Source: DATGFK01 sp040007395 | Lineage (GTDB): Bacteria > Chloroflexota > Anaerolineae > Aggregatilineales > UBA2796 | Length of the DNA stretch: 22,930 nt | Assembly (NCBI GenBank): GCA_040007395.1 | Contig: JBDTVG010000110.1 | Location: 1-22,930 of the forward strand | Direction: 5' to 3' | Part shown: positions 1 to 7,016 of the stretch, piece by piece | Layout: every line of letters begins with the position of its first letter | Numbering within the stretch: the stretch's first letter is position 1 | Notes under the pieces: model-generated | Told to the model about the DNA's origin: nothing | The model's input: the letters and a program-made list of their open reading frames with translations, nothing else | Database searches by the model: none | Position numbers and translations under genes: made by a program

Positions 1-2
1 GT

Positions 3-92
3 TTGCCATTCGTGTTCGCGACGCTGCATGTGAGCTATGGCTTGGGCTTCCTGACGGGCTTGGTCAAGTTCGCTGACCGCTGGTGGAAATAG
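3..92 (+). CDS. C-terminal end of a probable family 2 glycosyltransferase (partial)
   Basis: An open frame runs in from the left edge and stops at TAG 90-92, giving about 29 residues. The tail reads FATLHVSYGLGFLTGLVKF followed by ADRWWK. From memory, a 'LHxxYGLGFLxGLxKF' tail is common at the membrane-associated C-terminus of ExoA/WcaA-like family 2 glycosyltransferases of polysaccharide synthesis. The catalytic GT-A domain would lie outside the window, so neither activity nor substrate can be read. It converges with gyrB. The frame and stop are plain; the family call rests on this short tail only. Confidence 0.5.
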   Translation: MPFVFATLHVSYGLGFLTGLVKFADRWWK

Positions 93-163
93 TAACTAAA
101 GCTAGACAGACATTAAACATGACTCGGTTTGTTAGTCGCTGAGTTGTGCCATTGTTTGGGAAG

Positions 164-245
164 TAGACCTGCCACTATCGTCCTTTTCATCTGTGCTACT
201 AGGTAGTATCTACAGCAATGAAATGGTCGATAGTGGCATCATCTA
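164..245. repeat. Long imperfect inverted repeat between convergent genes
   Basis: TGCCACTATCG at 170-180 is matched perfectly by CGATAGTGGCA at 228-238. Pairing continues discontinuously inward (TTTTCAT against ATGAAAT) and outward (TAGA 164-167 against TCTA 242-245), so the stretch could fold into one hairpin of about 80 nt. It lies between the glycosyltransferase stop and the gyrB stop, where a bidirectional terminator or processing hairpin would be expected. Neither strand has a T-run after it, so a MITE- or REP-like element is also possible. Confidence 0.55.
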
Positions 246-297
246 GCAAATTCTACGCTTGGCTCATTAAGCGTAAAAACCTACAATCAAGTGCTGC

Positions 298-3200
298 CTA
301 CACGTCAAGCGTGGCGTTGCGGGCGTGAGTCTGAATGAACTTACGGCGTGGCGGCACGGCTGGCCCCATCAGCATGTCGAAGGTGCGATCTGCTTCGGCG
401 GCATCTTCCGAGTTCACTTTGAGCAGAGTCCGGTTGGCGGGATTCATGGTTGTTTCCCACAACTGATCGGGGTTCATTTCGCCCAGACCCTTATAACGCT
501 GCACGCCTACTTTGTCCGGTTCGGCAAAGTTCGGCAGCATCTTGGCAAGCAACTGATCTTCCTTCATGTTGCTTTCGGGATAGACATACTGGATCTGCTT
601 CTTGTACTCCAGCCGGAAGATCGGCGGCTGTGCGATGAATAGGTGGCCCCCTTGAATCAGCGGGTTCATGTAGCGATAGAAGAACGTCAGCAGCAGCGTG
701 CGAATATGAGCGCCATCTACGTCAGCGTCGGTGTTGTGAGCACACAGACCGCCCGTGCCGCAGATGAAGTTCTCATCCTCGTTGACCGAAAAGTCATAGA
801 CATAGTCGCCTACTGGGTCGATCTCCTCAGCAGACAACACTTCAAGACCCATCAGATCTGCGCCGACAGGGACAAAATCCAGCGCTTTGTGGGCAGGTCG
901 CGCCAGATGTTCATCTAGCAGCCATGCGTTCGCGTGGCGCTGCCAAATTTCACGGCTAGCGGCGATCTGTGTCTTGCCAGAAAGCGTGATCGAGTAGTAA
1001 GCATGGCGAGTCTGGATTAGGGCGTTGGACGAAGGCTGATGTTCTGTCGTGGAGGCGACCAATCCCAACTGACCCAACAGATATAACAAGCCATCTTTGA
1101 GTTCTGGCGAATTCGTCACAAACGCTAGATTAGTTCCGGCGGTTGTGCCATCGCCTAAGAAGTAGCCTTCAAGGAAAGTAAGTTGCAGCGTTTCGGGTAG
1201 GCTAAAGAGAATATCGGGCAGCTTCTTCTGATGTGCTTTCCCGCCGAGTCCCCATGCCTCTAGGAGACGCGCCGCCGCGACACTGTGGAAGTACAGCTTG
1301 ATGCCTTTGCTGTCTGGGTCATGGTAGCAGCGTGGCGTTTCACCAAAAACTGCTTCAATTGCTGCGCTGATCTCAGGGATAAATCGCTCGTCTTTTTCGC
1401 CTAGATTCAAGCTAATCTGATGAGCGCTCATTGTGCCTTCGGCAACATACCAGCCCAAGAACCACAGCAGATCGCGACTGATGGGCAGATTGCGGGCGAA
1501 GGCTTTTTCGCCGTGCGCCTGCGGTACAAGCTGCACCGTAACGCCAAGTTGGGCCACTTCGTCAGCAGTAAATTCTTTCAGCGCCTTGTAGCCGCTGACC
1601 ACCCGCCAACGGGCGTTTTTGCTGCTATCGTCCTGTGACAGCCGCTCATCGAGTTTGGACGGCAGCAGTTCATAGTCCAATACCCCATCCACGCCGATAG
1701 CCTGTATATAAGCGTTGAAGTGAGATTTGATAGGCCGATTGATCCCACGCTCCCAATGGCTAATCGTGATAGGCTGCTTGACCCCGACTGCCGCCGCGAC
1801 TTGCTGTTGTGAGATACCTGCGGCTTGCCTCTGGGCGACTAGTTCCTGCCACCCTGATTCGGTGAGATGGACACGCGGTTCGCTCAACAATTCTGGTCTG
1901 GCGGCATTTGCCAGAACACGCTGACCAGCCACCTGACGCACATCTTCGCCCTTGACATACAAGCCATCGATCAGGCCAGCGTTATAGAAAGTAGTCAGCA
2001 AATCGATATAAGTTGGGTTGACCGCAGGTGCAGGCAACCGCTTACTCGCGACCACTAGATCGCCGGGACGGATCTCATTGCCCTTCTTGAGCCGCACCTG
2101 TCCATTTTCCAGCACAAACACACTATGCGAAGAAGTTACTTTGATCGAGCGATTGTAGCGGGTGGTGATCTTGTACATCGCTTCTTCGTGACCGTGCCGG
2201 ATAACCGCTTTCAGCGGTCGGAAGCGAGTCTCGTGCGTTTTTAGGTCGAAGGACATAACCTGATAGTCGCCTGCATCACGGCGACCTTCTACGCAGTCAT
2301 CGATGAAATCGCCAATCTTGACAAACTCGGTGCGTCCAGCCTTGTTCATGACCAGCGTTGGCTCATCGCCCGCCACACTCATGATGATGACACGCCCATA
2401 GCGCAGTTTTTCGAGATTGAAGTCCTCACGGATACCCACACCTAACGCCGAGATCAGAGTCTTGATTTCGTTGCTGTCCAGAATTTTGTTCAGGTTGGCA
2501 CGTTCAGTGTTCAGAATCTTGCCACGCAAAGGAAGAATCGCTTGGAAGTGGCGGTCACGGCCTTGTTTAGCCGATCCGCCTGCGCTGTCACCTTCCACGA
2601 TGTAAATTTCTGTGTTTGCGCCCTTATCAGAGCAGTCAGCGAGTTTACCGGGAAGTGTTGTGTTCGAGAGGAAGCTCTTACGGTCATTCAGGAGTAACTC
2701 GCGCTGCTTGTCGAGTGCTTCCTGAATCCGCATGGAACTCAGGCACTTATCGACAATGCGCCGCCCTTCCTTCGGGTTAACCTCAAGGTATTCGGTGAAT
2801 ATTTCGGCAACGACTGATGAGGTTGCCGCACTGACTTCGGGGTTCATCAGCTTGACTTTGGTCTGGCTCTCGAACTGCGGATTGGGGTGCTTCACGCTAA
2901 CGATAGCGGTTAGCCCTTCCAGCGTATGGCGACCACTGAAATTAGAATCTTTATCCTTGAGCATTCCCGCCTTGCGTGCATAGCTATTTAGCACGCGAGT
3001 TAAGGCAGTCCGCAATCCGGTGAGGTGTGTACCGCCATCGGGCGTATTGATCGTGTTGGCGAAGGCTAATTCAGTCGTGTTGGTGCTTTCGGTATACTGG
3101 AAGGCGAAATCGACTTCCATTGTCCCTTCGCCTTTTTGGCCTTCGTTGAACTTGATCTCTCGGCTACCATGAATGACATCATGGATGGCATCACGGTTAC

Positions 3201-3936
3201 GGTTCAGATAGTTCACAAAAGTTTTGAGGCCGCCCTCAAAATAAAAATTGTGTTCGCGTGGAATGACAGGTTCACGCTCATCGATCAGGCGAATAGTCAC
3301 ACCGCGTGTCACATAGGCCATTTCGCGGAAGCGATCCATGAGGGTCTTGAAAACATAGTCGAATTCTTCGCGCACCCCGATAAAGATCTCTTCGTCGGGC
3401 ATGAACGAGATAAAGGTGCCAGTTGGCTCATCAGGTTCCAGTTCGCGGATCGCTTCGACTTCGCTGGTACGGATACCGCGTTCATAGGTTTGCCGCCAGA
3501 CATAGCCATCACGGTGAATTTCGGCAGTCATCCAACGCGAAAGCGCATTGACTGCCTTGACACCAACTCCATGCAGACCACCCGACACTTTATAAGCGCC
3601 GCCGCCGAACTTGCCGCCAGCGTGCAGCGTGGCAAGCACCAATTCCAGCGTTGAGATGCCTTCTTGCGGGTGCATAGCAACGGGAATACCACCACCATTA
3701 TCCGAAACCATCACCGAGCTATCCGCATGGATAACAATCTGAATAAAATCGCATCGACCAGCCATCGCTTCGTCAATCGAGTTATCGACGACTTCATAGA
3801 CAAGGTGGTGAAGCGCATGAATATCGGTGCCACCAACATACATACCGGGTCGCAGGCGCACAGCCTCCAACCCTTTTAGCGCTTGAATATCTTCGGCTTC
3901 TTGCTGCCGTTGTGGTACGGGTATCTGAGTTGCCAC
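298..3936 (-). CDS. gyrB: DNA gyrase subunit B with in-frame intein
   Basis: This is the ATPase and TOPRIM subunit of DNA gyrase, which introduces negative supercoils with GyrA. The 1212-aa precursor contains a 549-aa intein (residues 520-1068); the spliced product would be 663 aa, a normal GyrB length. Host motifs are intact. The GHKL ATPase has EVVDNSIDEA (48-57), DNGGGIP (79-85) and GGLHGVG (119-125). The transducer has the QTKVKL loop (358-363). The TOPRIM domain has EGDSAGGSAKQGR (448-460) and DADVDGAHI (1070-1078), followed by QRYKGLGEMNP (1146-1156). The start is GTG (3934-3936), chosen because MATQIPV follows a good ribosome site GAGGAG (3943-3948, minus strand) 6 nt upstream. It is transcribed from its own promoter. 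The QRYKGLGEMN tail favours GyrB over ParE. Confidence 0.96.
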   Translation of the reverse strand: MATQIPVPQRQQEAEDIQALKGLEAVRLRPGMYVGGTDIHALHHLVYEVVDNSIDEAMAGRCDFIQIVIHADSSVMVSDNGGGIPVAMHPQEGISTLELVLATLHAGGKFGGGAYKVSGGLHGVGVKAVNALSRWMTAEIHRDGYVWRQTYERGIRTSEVEAIRELEPDEPTGTFISFMPDEEIFIGVREEFDYVFKTLMDRFREMAYVTRGVTIRLIDEREPVIPREHNFYFEGGLKTFVNYLNRNRDAIHDVIHGSREIKFNEGQKGEGTMEVDFAFQYTESTNTTELAFANTINTPDGGTHLTGLRTALTRVLNSYARKAGMLKDKDSNFSGRHTLEGLTAIVSVKHPNPQFESQTKVKLMNPEVSAATSSVVAEIFTEYLEVNPKEGRRIVDKCLSSMRIQEALDKQRELLLNDRKSFLSNTTLPGKLADCSDKGANTEIYIVEGDSAGGSAKQGRDRHFQAILPLRGKILNTERANLNKILDSNEIKTLISALGVGIREDFNLEKLRYGRVIIMSVAGDEPTLVMNKAGRTEFVKIGDFIDDCVEGRRDAGDYQVMSFDLKTHETRFRPLKAVIRHGHEEAMYKITTRYNRSIKVTSSHSVFVLENGQVRLKKGNEIRPGDLVVASKRLPAPAVNPTYIDLLTTFYNAGLIDGLYVKGEDVRQVAGQRVLANAARPELLSEPRVHLTESGWQELVAQRQAAGISQQQVAAAVGVKQPITISHWERGINRPIKSHFNAYIQAIGVDGVLDYELLPSKLDERLSQDDSSKNARWRVVSGYKALKEFTADEVAQLGVTVQLVPQAHGEKAFARNLPISRDLLWFLGWYVAEGTMSAHQISLNLGEKDERFIPEISAAIEAVFGETPRCYHDPDSKGIKLYFHSVAAARLLEAWGLGGKAHQKKLPDILFSLPETLQLTFLEGYFLGDGTTAGTNLAFVTNSPELKDGLLYLLGQLGLVASTTEHQPSSNALIQTRHAYYSITLSGKTQIAASREIWQRHANAWLLDEHLARPAHKALDFVPVGADLMGLEVLSAEEIDPVGDYVYDFSVNEDENFICGTGGLCAHNTDADVDGAHIRTLLLTFFYRYMNPLIQGGHLFIAQPPIFRLEYKKQIQYVYPESNMKEDQLLAKMLPNFAEPDKVGVQRYKGLGEMNPDQLWETTMNPANRTLLKVNSEDAAEADRTFDMLMGPAVPPRRKFIQTHARNATLDV
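733..2379 (-). mobile_element. GyrB intein with LAGLIDADG endonuclease and embedded helix-turn-helix
   Basis: This protein-splicing element of 549 residues is precursor Ser520 to Asn1068, inserted between RVIIM and TDADVDG of GyrB. Block A begins SVAGDEPTLVM, so the first nucleophile is Ser rather than Cys. Block B reads IKVTSSHSVF with the TxxH pair at 601/604. Block F reads YVYDFSVNEDENFI, and block G ends CAHN with penultimate His1067, terminal Asn1068 and +1 Thr1069. Two LAGLIDADG helices, WFLGWYVAEG (acidic Glu833) and FLEGYFLGDG (acidic Asp929), mark a DOD-type homing endonuclease. Between block B and the endonuclease, residues about 691-748 look like an Xre/Cro-type helix-turn-helix (ISQQQVAAAVGV, then ITISHWERGINRP). 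The frame is open throughout and all splicing and nuclease residues are present, so both activities are plausible. Confidence 0.95.
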
Positions 3937-3980
3937 AGAGGTCTCCTCGTAGTGCTTACATTAATTCCAAGACAAGGTTA

Positions 3981-4009
3981 ATTATACCTCATTTGAGGCG
4001 GCTTTGCAA
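3981..4009 (-). promoter_or_regulatory. gyrB promoter with palindrome in the spacer
   Basis: On the minus strand TTGCAA (4004-4009) and TATAAT (3981-3986) are separated by exactly 17 nt, a near-consensus sigma-70-type promoter. Its -10 lies 44 nt before the gyrB GTG. The spacer contains the 12-nt inverted repeat CCTCATTTGAGG (3987-3998) directly beside the -10. That could be an operator or a supercoiling-sensitive feature. The role of the palindrome is inference. Confidence 0.75.
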
Positions 4010-4058
4010 AAACGGATGTTCGATACTTTTTGGCACTATGAGACGAAGATCGGGGCAT

Positions 4059-4085
4059 AAAAACGGGCGAGATTAGACTCGCCCG
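4059..4085 (-). terminator. Intrinsic terminator after the carbamoyltransferase gene
   Basis: On the minus strand CGGGCGAG, a 6-nt loop and CTCGCCCG form a perfect 8-bp GC-rich stem (4064-4085), followed at once by TTTTT (4063-4059). It lies about 42 nt past the carbamoyltransferase stop and upstream of the gyrB promoter. It separates the metabolic genes from gyrB. Confidence 0.88.
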
Positions 4086-4126
4086 AAAGTTGTCAGAACG
4101 TAAATTTTACAGGGGCGTTAATAACC

Positions 4127-5110
4127 TTAGCGCATGGTCAGCGCCATAACTGCTTTTTGCACATGCAGACGGTTTTCGGCTTCATCGTAGACGATGCTCT
4201 GCGGGCCATCGATCACTTCGTCGGCAACCTCGATATTGCGGTCAGCGGGCAGACAGTGCATATAGACGGCGTGTTCCTGTGCCAGTTTCATGCGCTTGGC
4301 ATCGCAGATCCAATCGGTGTACTGCTTGCCGATCTGCGCCGACTCGTTGTTATCGGTGGTGGTCAGCAGTGCGCCCCAACTCTTGGGATACACAATGTCC
4401 GCACCCTTGAAGCCATCGTCGAAATTATTGGAGATCTCGAACGTGCCACCGCTTTTCTTGGCATTATCCTGAGCCTGACCGAGAATATCGGGCATCAGCT
4501 TATACTCCGGTGGATGCGTGAGCGTGACGTTCATGCCGAAGCGCGTCATGAGCAGGATCAGGCTTTGCGGGACAGAGATCGGCTTCTGATAGCTGGAAGC
4601 ATAAGCCCAACTCACGTTAATATTTTTGCCCTTGAGATTATTGCGCCCGAACTTCTCCATAATGGTCATTGCATCGGCAAGAATCTGGAAGGGATGATAT
4701 ATATCGTCCTGCATGTTAAGCACAGGGACACGGCTGGCGGCGGCGACTTCGCGAATGTACTTGTTGCCGAAATTCCAGTCGCACTGGCGAATGGCGATCC
4801 CATCGTTATAGCGCCCGATGATCTCCCCGATTTCCTTTGCCGTGTCGCCGTGCGAAATCTGCGTCGTTTCGCTGTCGATGAACTGAGCATGACCACCAAG
4901 CTGTGCCATCCCCGCCTCGAAGCTGGTACGAGTGCGTGTGCTGGTGAAGAAGAACAACATCGCCAGCACTTTATCGCGTAGCAGCGCATGAGGCTCACCA
5001 AGCGCCCGCTTGCGCTTGAGATCCCATGCTACATCAAAAACGGTTTCTAGTTCGTCCATCGTCCATTCTTGTTCCGTGATCATGTCACGGCCCCGAAGAT
5101 CGGTTTGCAT
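4127..5110 (-). CDS. Knotted-type carbamoyltransferase (YgeW / N-acetylornithine carbamoyltransferase-like)
   Basis: Predicted to transfer a carbamoyl group from carbamoyl phosphate to an amine. The carbamoyl-phosphate motifs are present: STRTRT (57-62), HPFQ (139-142) and HCLP (285-288). The ornithine-binding SMG loop of classical ornithine carbamoyltransferase is absent; the site reads KSWGAL (243-248). The proline-rich stretch WAYASSYQKPISVPQ (168-182) and MTRFGMNVTLTHP resemble the YgeW family. The C-terminus (HCLPADRN, DEAENRLHVQKA) resembles N-acetylornithine carbamoyltransferase. At 327 aa it is nearer the latter in length (YgeW is about 396). The ATG at 5108-5110 follows AAGGAGA at 7 nt; the internal Met10 has no such site. 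Last gene of its unit, 44 nt after the phosphatase gene and before a strong terminator. Automated pipelines may call it argF; the substrate is undetermined. Confidence 0.85.
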   Translation of the reverse strand: MQTDLRGRDMITEQEWTMDELETVFDVAWDLKRKRALGEPHALLRDKVLAMLFFFTSTRTRTSFEAGMAQLGGHAQFIDSETTQISHGDTAKEIGEIIGRYNDGIAIRQCDWNFGNKYIREVAAASRVPVLNMQDDIYHPFQILADAMTIMEKFGRNNLKGKNINVSWAYASSYQKPISVPQSLILLMTRFGMNVTLTHPPEYKLMPDILGQAQDNAKKSGGTFEISNNFDDGFKGADIVYPKSWGALLTTTDNNESAQIGKQYTDWICDAKRMKLAQEHAVYMHCLPADRNIEVADEVIDGPQSIVYDEAENRLHVQKAVMALTMR

Positions 5111-5154
5111 GAAATTTCTCCTTAAGGAAACTACAGAGTCGAGTCTAGTAGAGT

Positions 5155-5628
5155 TTAACTGCCACTCGCAGTCAGCGTGGCAAAATCGGTCAGAAAGGCA
5201 CGTTGAGACTCGGATAAAATGAGAAAAGCACAGGCGGGTCTGCTTGCTCTCACTTTTTTCTTGGCCTCATCCAAACTTATCCCACGCCCCACATAATAGG
5301 CATGGAGCATGGTTCCAGTACGACCTATTCCCGCATGACAATGAACCAGTGTTGCTTTGCCCTGTGTGGTCATTGCATCGATAAAGCTCAAGACATTGCG
5401 GGTGGTTTCTAAATCCGGTGGGTGTCCATCATCGATAGGCGCGTGAAAATAGGTCAAGCCGAGTGTATCAAAGGTCGCAGGGGTAATCTCGCGAAATGTG
5501 GTCAGAGGATGTTCAGTAAACGAAACGACTGCGCCAACGCCCTGATCGCGCAGCGATTGTAGATCCGCTTGGTTTATCGGGATTCCACTTGCCGCCAATA
5601 CCCCCGGCTCAATCCAATCAATCTTCAT
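5155..5628 (-). CDS. Dual-specificity / protein-tyrosine-type phosphatase
   Basis: A 157-aa single-domain Cys-dependent phosphatase, cytosolic (no signal peptide or membrane segment). The P-loop HCHAGIGRTGT supplies nucleophile Cys97 and phosphate-binding Arg103 (CX5R). The general acid is probably Asp66 or Asp67 in PIDDGHPPD. The compact layout recalls the small DUSP23/VHZ-like group and bacterial cyclin-dependent-kinase-inhibitor-3-like phosphatases. It starts 19 nt after the hydrolase gene and ends 44 nt before the carbamoyltransferase gene, so it is probably cotranscribed with both. Its substrate cannot be read; a phosphometabolite or phosphoprotein of this pathway is possible. The ATG at 5626-5628 has only a weak ribosome site (AGGA, about 9 nt away), consistent with coupling to the gene before it. 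Confidence 0.88.
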   Translation of the reverse strand: MKIDWIEPGVLAASGIPINQADLQSLRDQGVGAVVSFTEHPLTTFREITPATFDTLGLTYFHAPIDDGHPPDLETTRNVLSFIDAMTTQGKATLVHCHAGIGRTGTMLHAYYVGRGISLDEAKKKVRASRPACAFLILSESQRAFLTDFATLTASGS

Positions 5629-5647
5629 GCCGTGTGATCCTGTGTCT

Positions 5648-6853
5648 CTATTTCAGCAGCGCGGGCAGCAGCGTATAGAATTCGGTTGCCGCCACAACAT
5701 CATCCAGTTTAACCTGATCGATGACGGTATGCGCGTGGATTTCGTCGCCGGGGCCAAAGCCAATACTCGGAATGCCCGCCTTGCCCATCCAGTAAGTGCC
5801 GTTGGTCGAGAAGTTCCATTTGCCTGTCACGGGTGCAGAGCCATTGAGCAGCGCGAGGGTTTGCTGGCCTGCCTGCACAAATGGATTATCTTCCGGCAGC
5901 GCCCATGACGGGAAGATTTTATCGAGTTTGTAGACAAATCCCGTATAGCTAGGATCGTCGTATTGCAGCAGATCCATCTTCACATCGGCGCGATTTCCAA
6001 CCACTTGCTGAACCTGTTGCAATACACTCTCCGGCGTTTCACCAAAGGTCATGCGTCGGTCAATGAAGATCGTGGCTTTATCCGGCACAGCGTTGATCGA
6101 TGGTGTTTCGACTTTCATATCCGTCACCGTGATTTTGCCATGTCCCAAAAACGGATCGTCGCCTAGTTCCGACTCCATGTCCGAGATTTTTTCGATGATC
6201 GGCAGTAACTTGTAAATAGCATTGTCGCCAAGGTGATTGCTAGCGGCATGGGCGCTCTTGCCAGTAGCGACAATCTGCATCTCGACGCGCCCTTTGTGAC
6301 CACGATACACCTGCATCCGCGTCGGCTCACCGATGACCACGTAGTCGGGCTTAATGCCTTCGGTGTTAACGAGCGCATCCCCAGCAATACCGTCGCACCA
6401 TTCTTCCATGTTGCCGAAGTAATAGACAGTCAAGCCATCTAGCAAGCCCAGATCCCGCGCCAACGCCAACCCGTAGATCATACCGGGCGTACTGCCTTTT
6501 TCGTCACAGGCTCCCCGCGCAAAGAACACTCCATTCTCGACTTTGCCTTTGAACGGGTCCCATTCCCACTCCGCAACATTGCCGACCCCAACAGTGTCAA
6601 TATGGCTGTCGTAGAGCAGCTTTTTGGGGCCATCACCGATGCGCCCTAGAATATTGCCCATTTGGTCAAAGCGGACTTCATCGTAACCGAGCTTCCGCAT
6701 TTCCTGTGCGGCGCGTTCGCCCACTGGCCCGATCTGGCTGTCGTAGCTAGGGATCGCGCACAGGTCGCGCAAAAACTCGATGATCGATTCGCGCTGCTGT
6801 GCAACCCGTTCCTTGATAGTGGGTACAAGGCTTTGTAGTTCTGGTGAGGTCAT
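5648..6853 (-). CDS. ygeY: YgeY-like M20-family metallohydrolase
   Basis: A 401-aa di-metal amidohydrolase/peptidase of the M20 (ArgE/DapE/carboxypeptidase G2) family. Metal-site and catalytic residues are in order: SHID (His84, Asp86), RGACDEKG (Asp117), the MEEW pair Glu150/Glu151, IGEPT (Glu176) and HAHT (His375). An SAHAASNHLGDNAIYK stretch (200-215) lies in the dimerisation domain. Long segments (QVYRGHKGRVEMQI, IDRRMTFGETPESVL, KWNFSTNGTYWMG) recall the YgeY 'selenium metabolism-linked hydrolase' family more than ArgE or DapE. The ATG at 6851-6853 follows AAGGAG (6859-6864) at 5 nt. In E. coli ygeY lies near the carbamoyltransferase gene ygeW, and the pair recurs here. Alternative role: deacylation of an N-acyl-citrulline made by the neighbouring enzyme. 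Confidence 0.88.
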   Translation of the reverse strand: MTSPELQSLVPTIKERVAQQRESIIEFLRDLCAIPSYDSQIGPVGERAAQEMRKLGYDEVRFDQMGNILGRIGDGPKKLLYDSHIDTVGVGNVAEWEWDPFKGKVENGVFFARGACDEKGSTPGMIYGLALARDLGLLDGLTVYYFGNMEEWCDGIAGDALVNTEGIKPDYVVIGEPTRMQVYRGHKGRVEMQIVATGKSAHAASNHLGDNAIYKLLPIIEKISDMESELGDDPFLGHGKITVTDMKVETPSINAVPDKATIFIDRRMTFGETPESVLQQVQQVVGNRADVKMDLLQYDDPSYTGFVYKLDKIFPSWALPEDNPFVQAGQQTLALLNGSAPVTGKWNFSTNGTYWMGKAGIPSIGFGPGDEIHAHTVIDQVKLDDVVAATEFYTLLPALLK

Positions 6854-7016
6854 GGAGACTCCTTAAAATTATGCGTGAATGTGCTACCCTGCATCGGTGG
6901 GTAAATTGTCGCACCATTAGGGTTAGTGTTGGGTACGCTTCTACTTTAACTCGCAAAGAACGTGGGGCAAAGCTGCATATGTGCAAAGTCAGGAACTGAT
7001 ATTGGCAAAGATAATT
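6854..7016. other. Gap between the phosphorylase-like and ygeY-like genes
   Basis: This 163-nt gap on the minus-strand path holds the AAGGAG ribosome site of the ygeY-like gene. I see no convincing terminator or consensus promoter in it. A separate promoter for the three downstream genes is possible, so membership of the 7017-8753 gene in the same transcript is not settled by sequence. Confidence 0.5.

Noticed and set aside
3136..3654. 172-aa open frame on the plus strand
   Set aside because: Antisense to the gyrB ATPase and transducer region; no recognisable features.
4157..4981. 274-aa open frame on the plus strand
   Set aside because: Lies antisense inside the carbamoyltransferase gene, which has clear conserved motifs; the antisense product resembles nothing.
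4127..5110. Classical ornithine carbamoyltransferase (argF)
   Set aside because: The SMG loop is missing and a proline-rich YgeW-type segment is present; a name implying ornithine as substrate is not supported.
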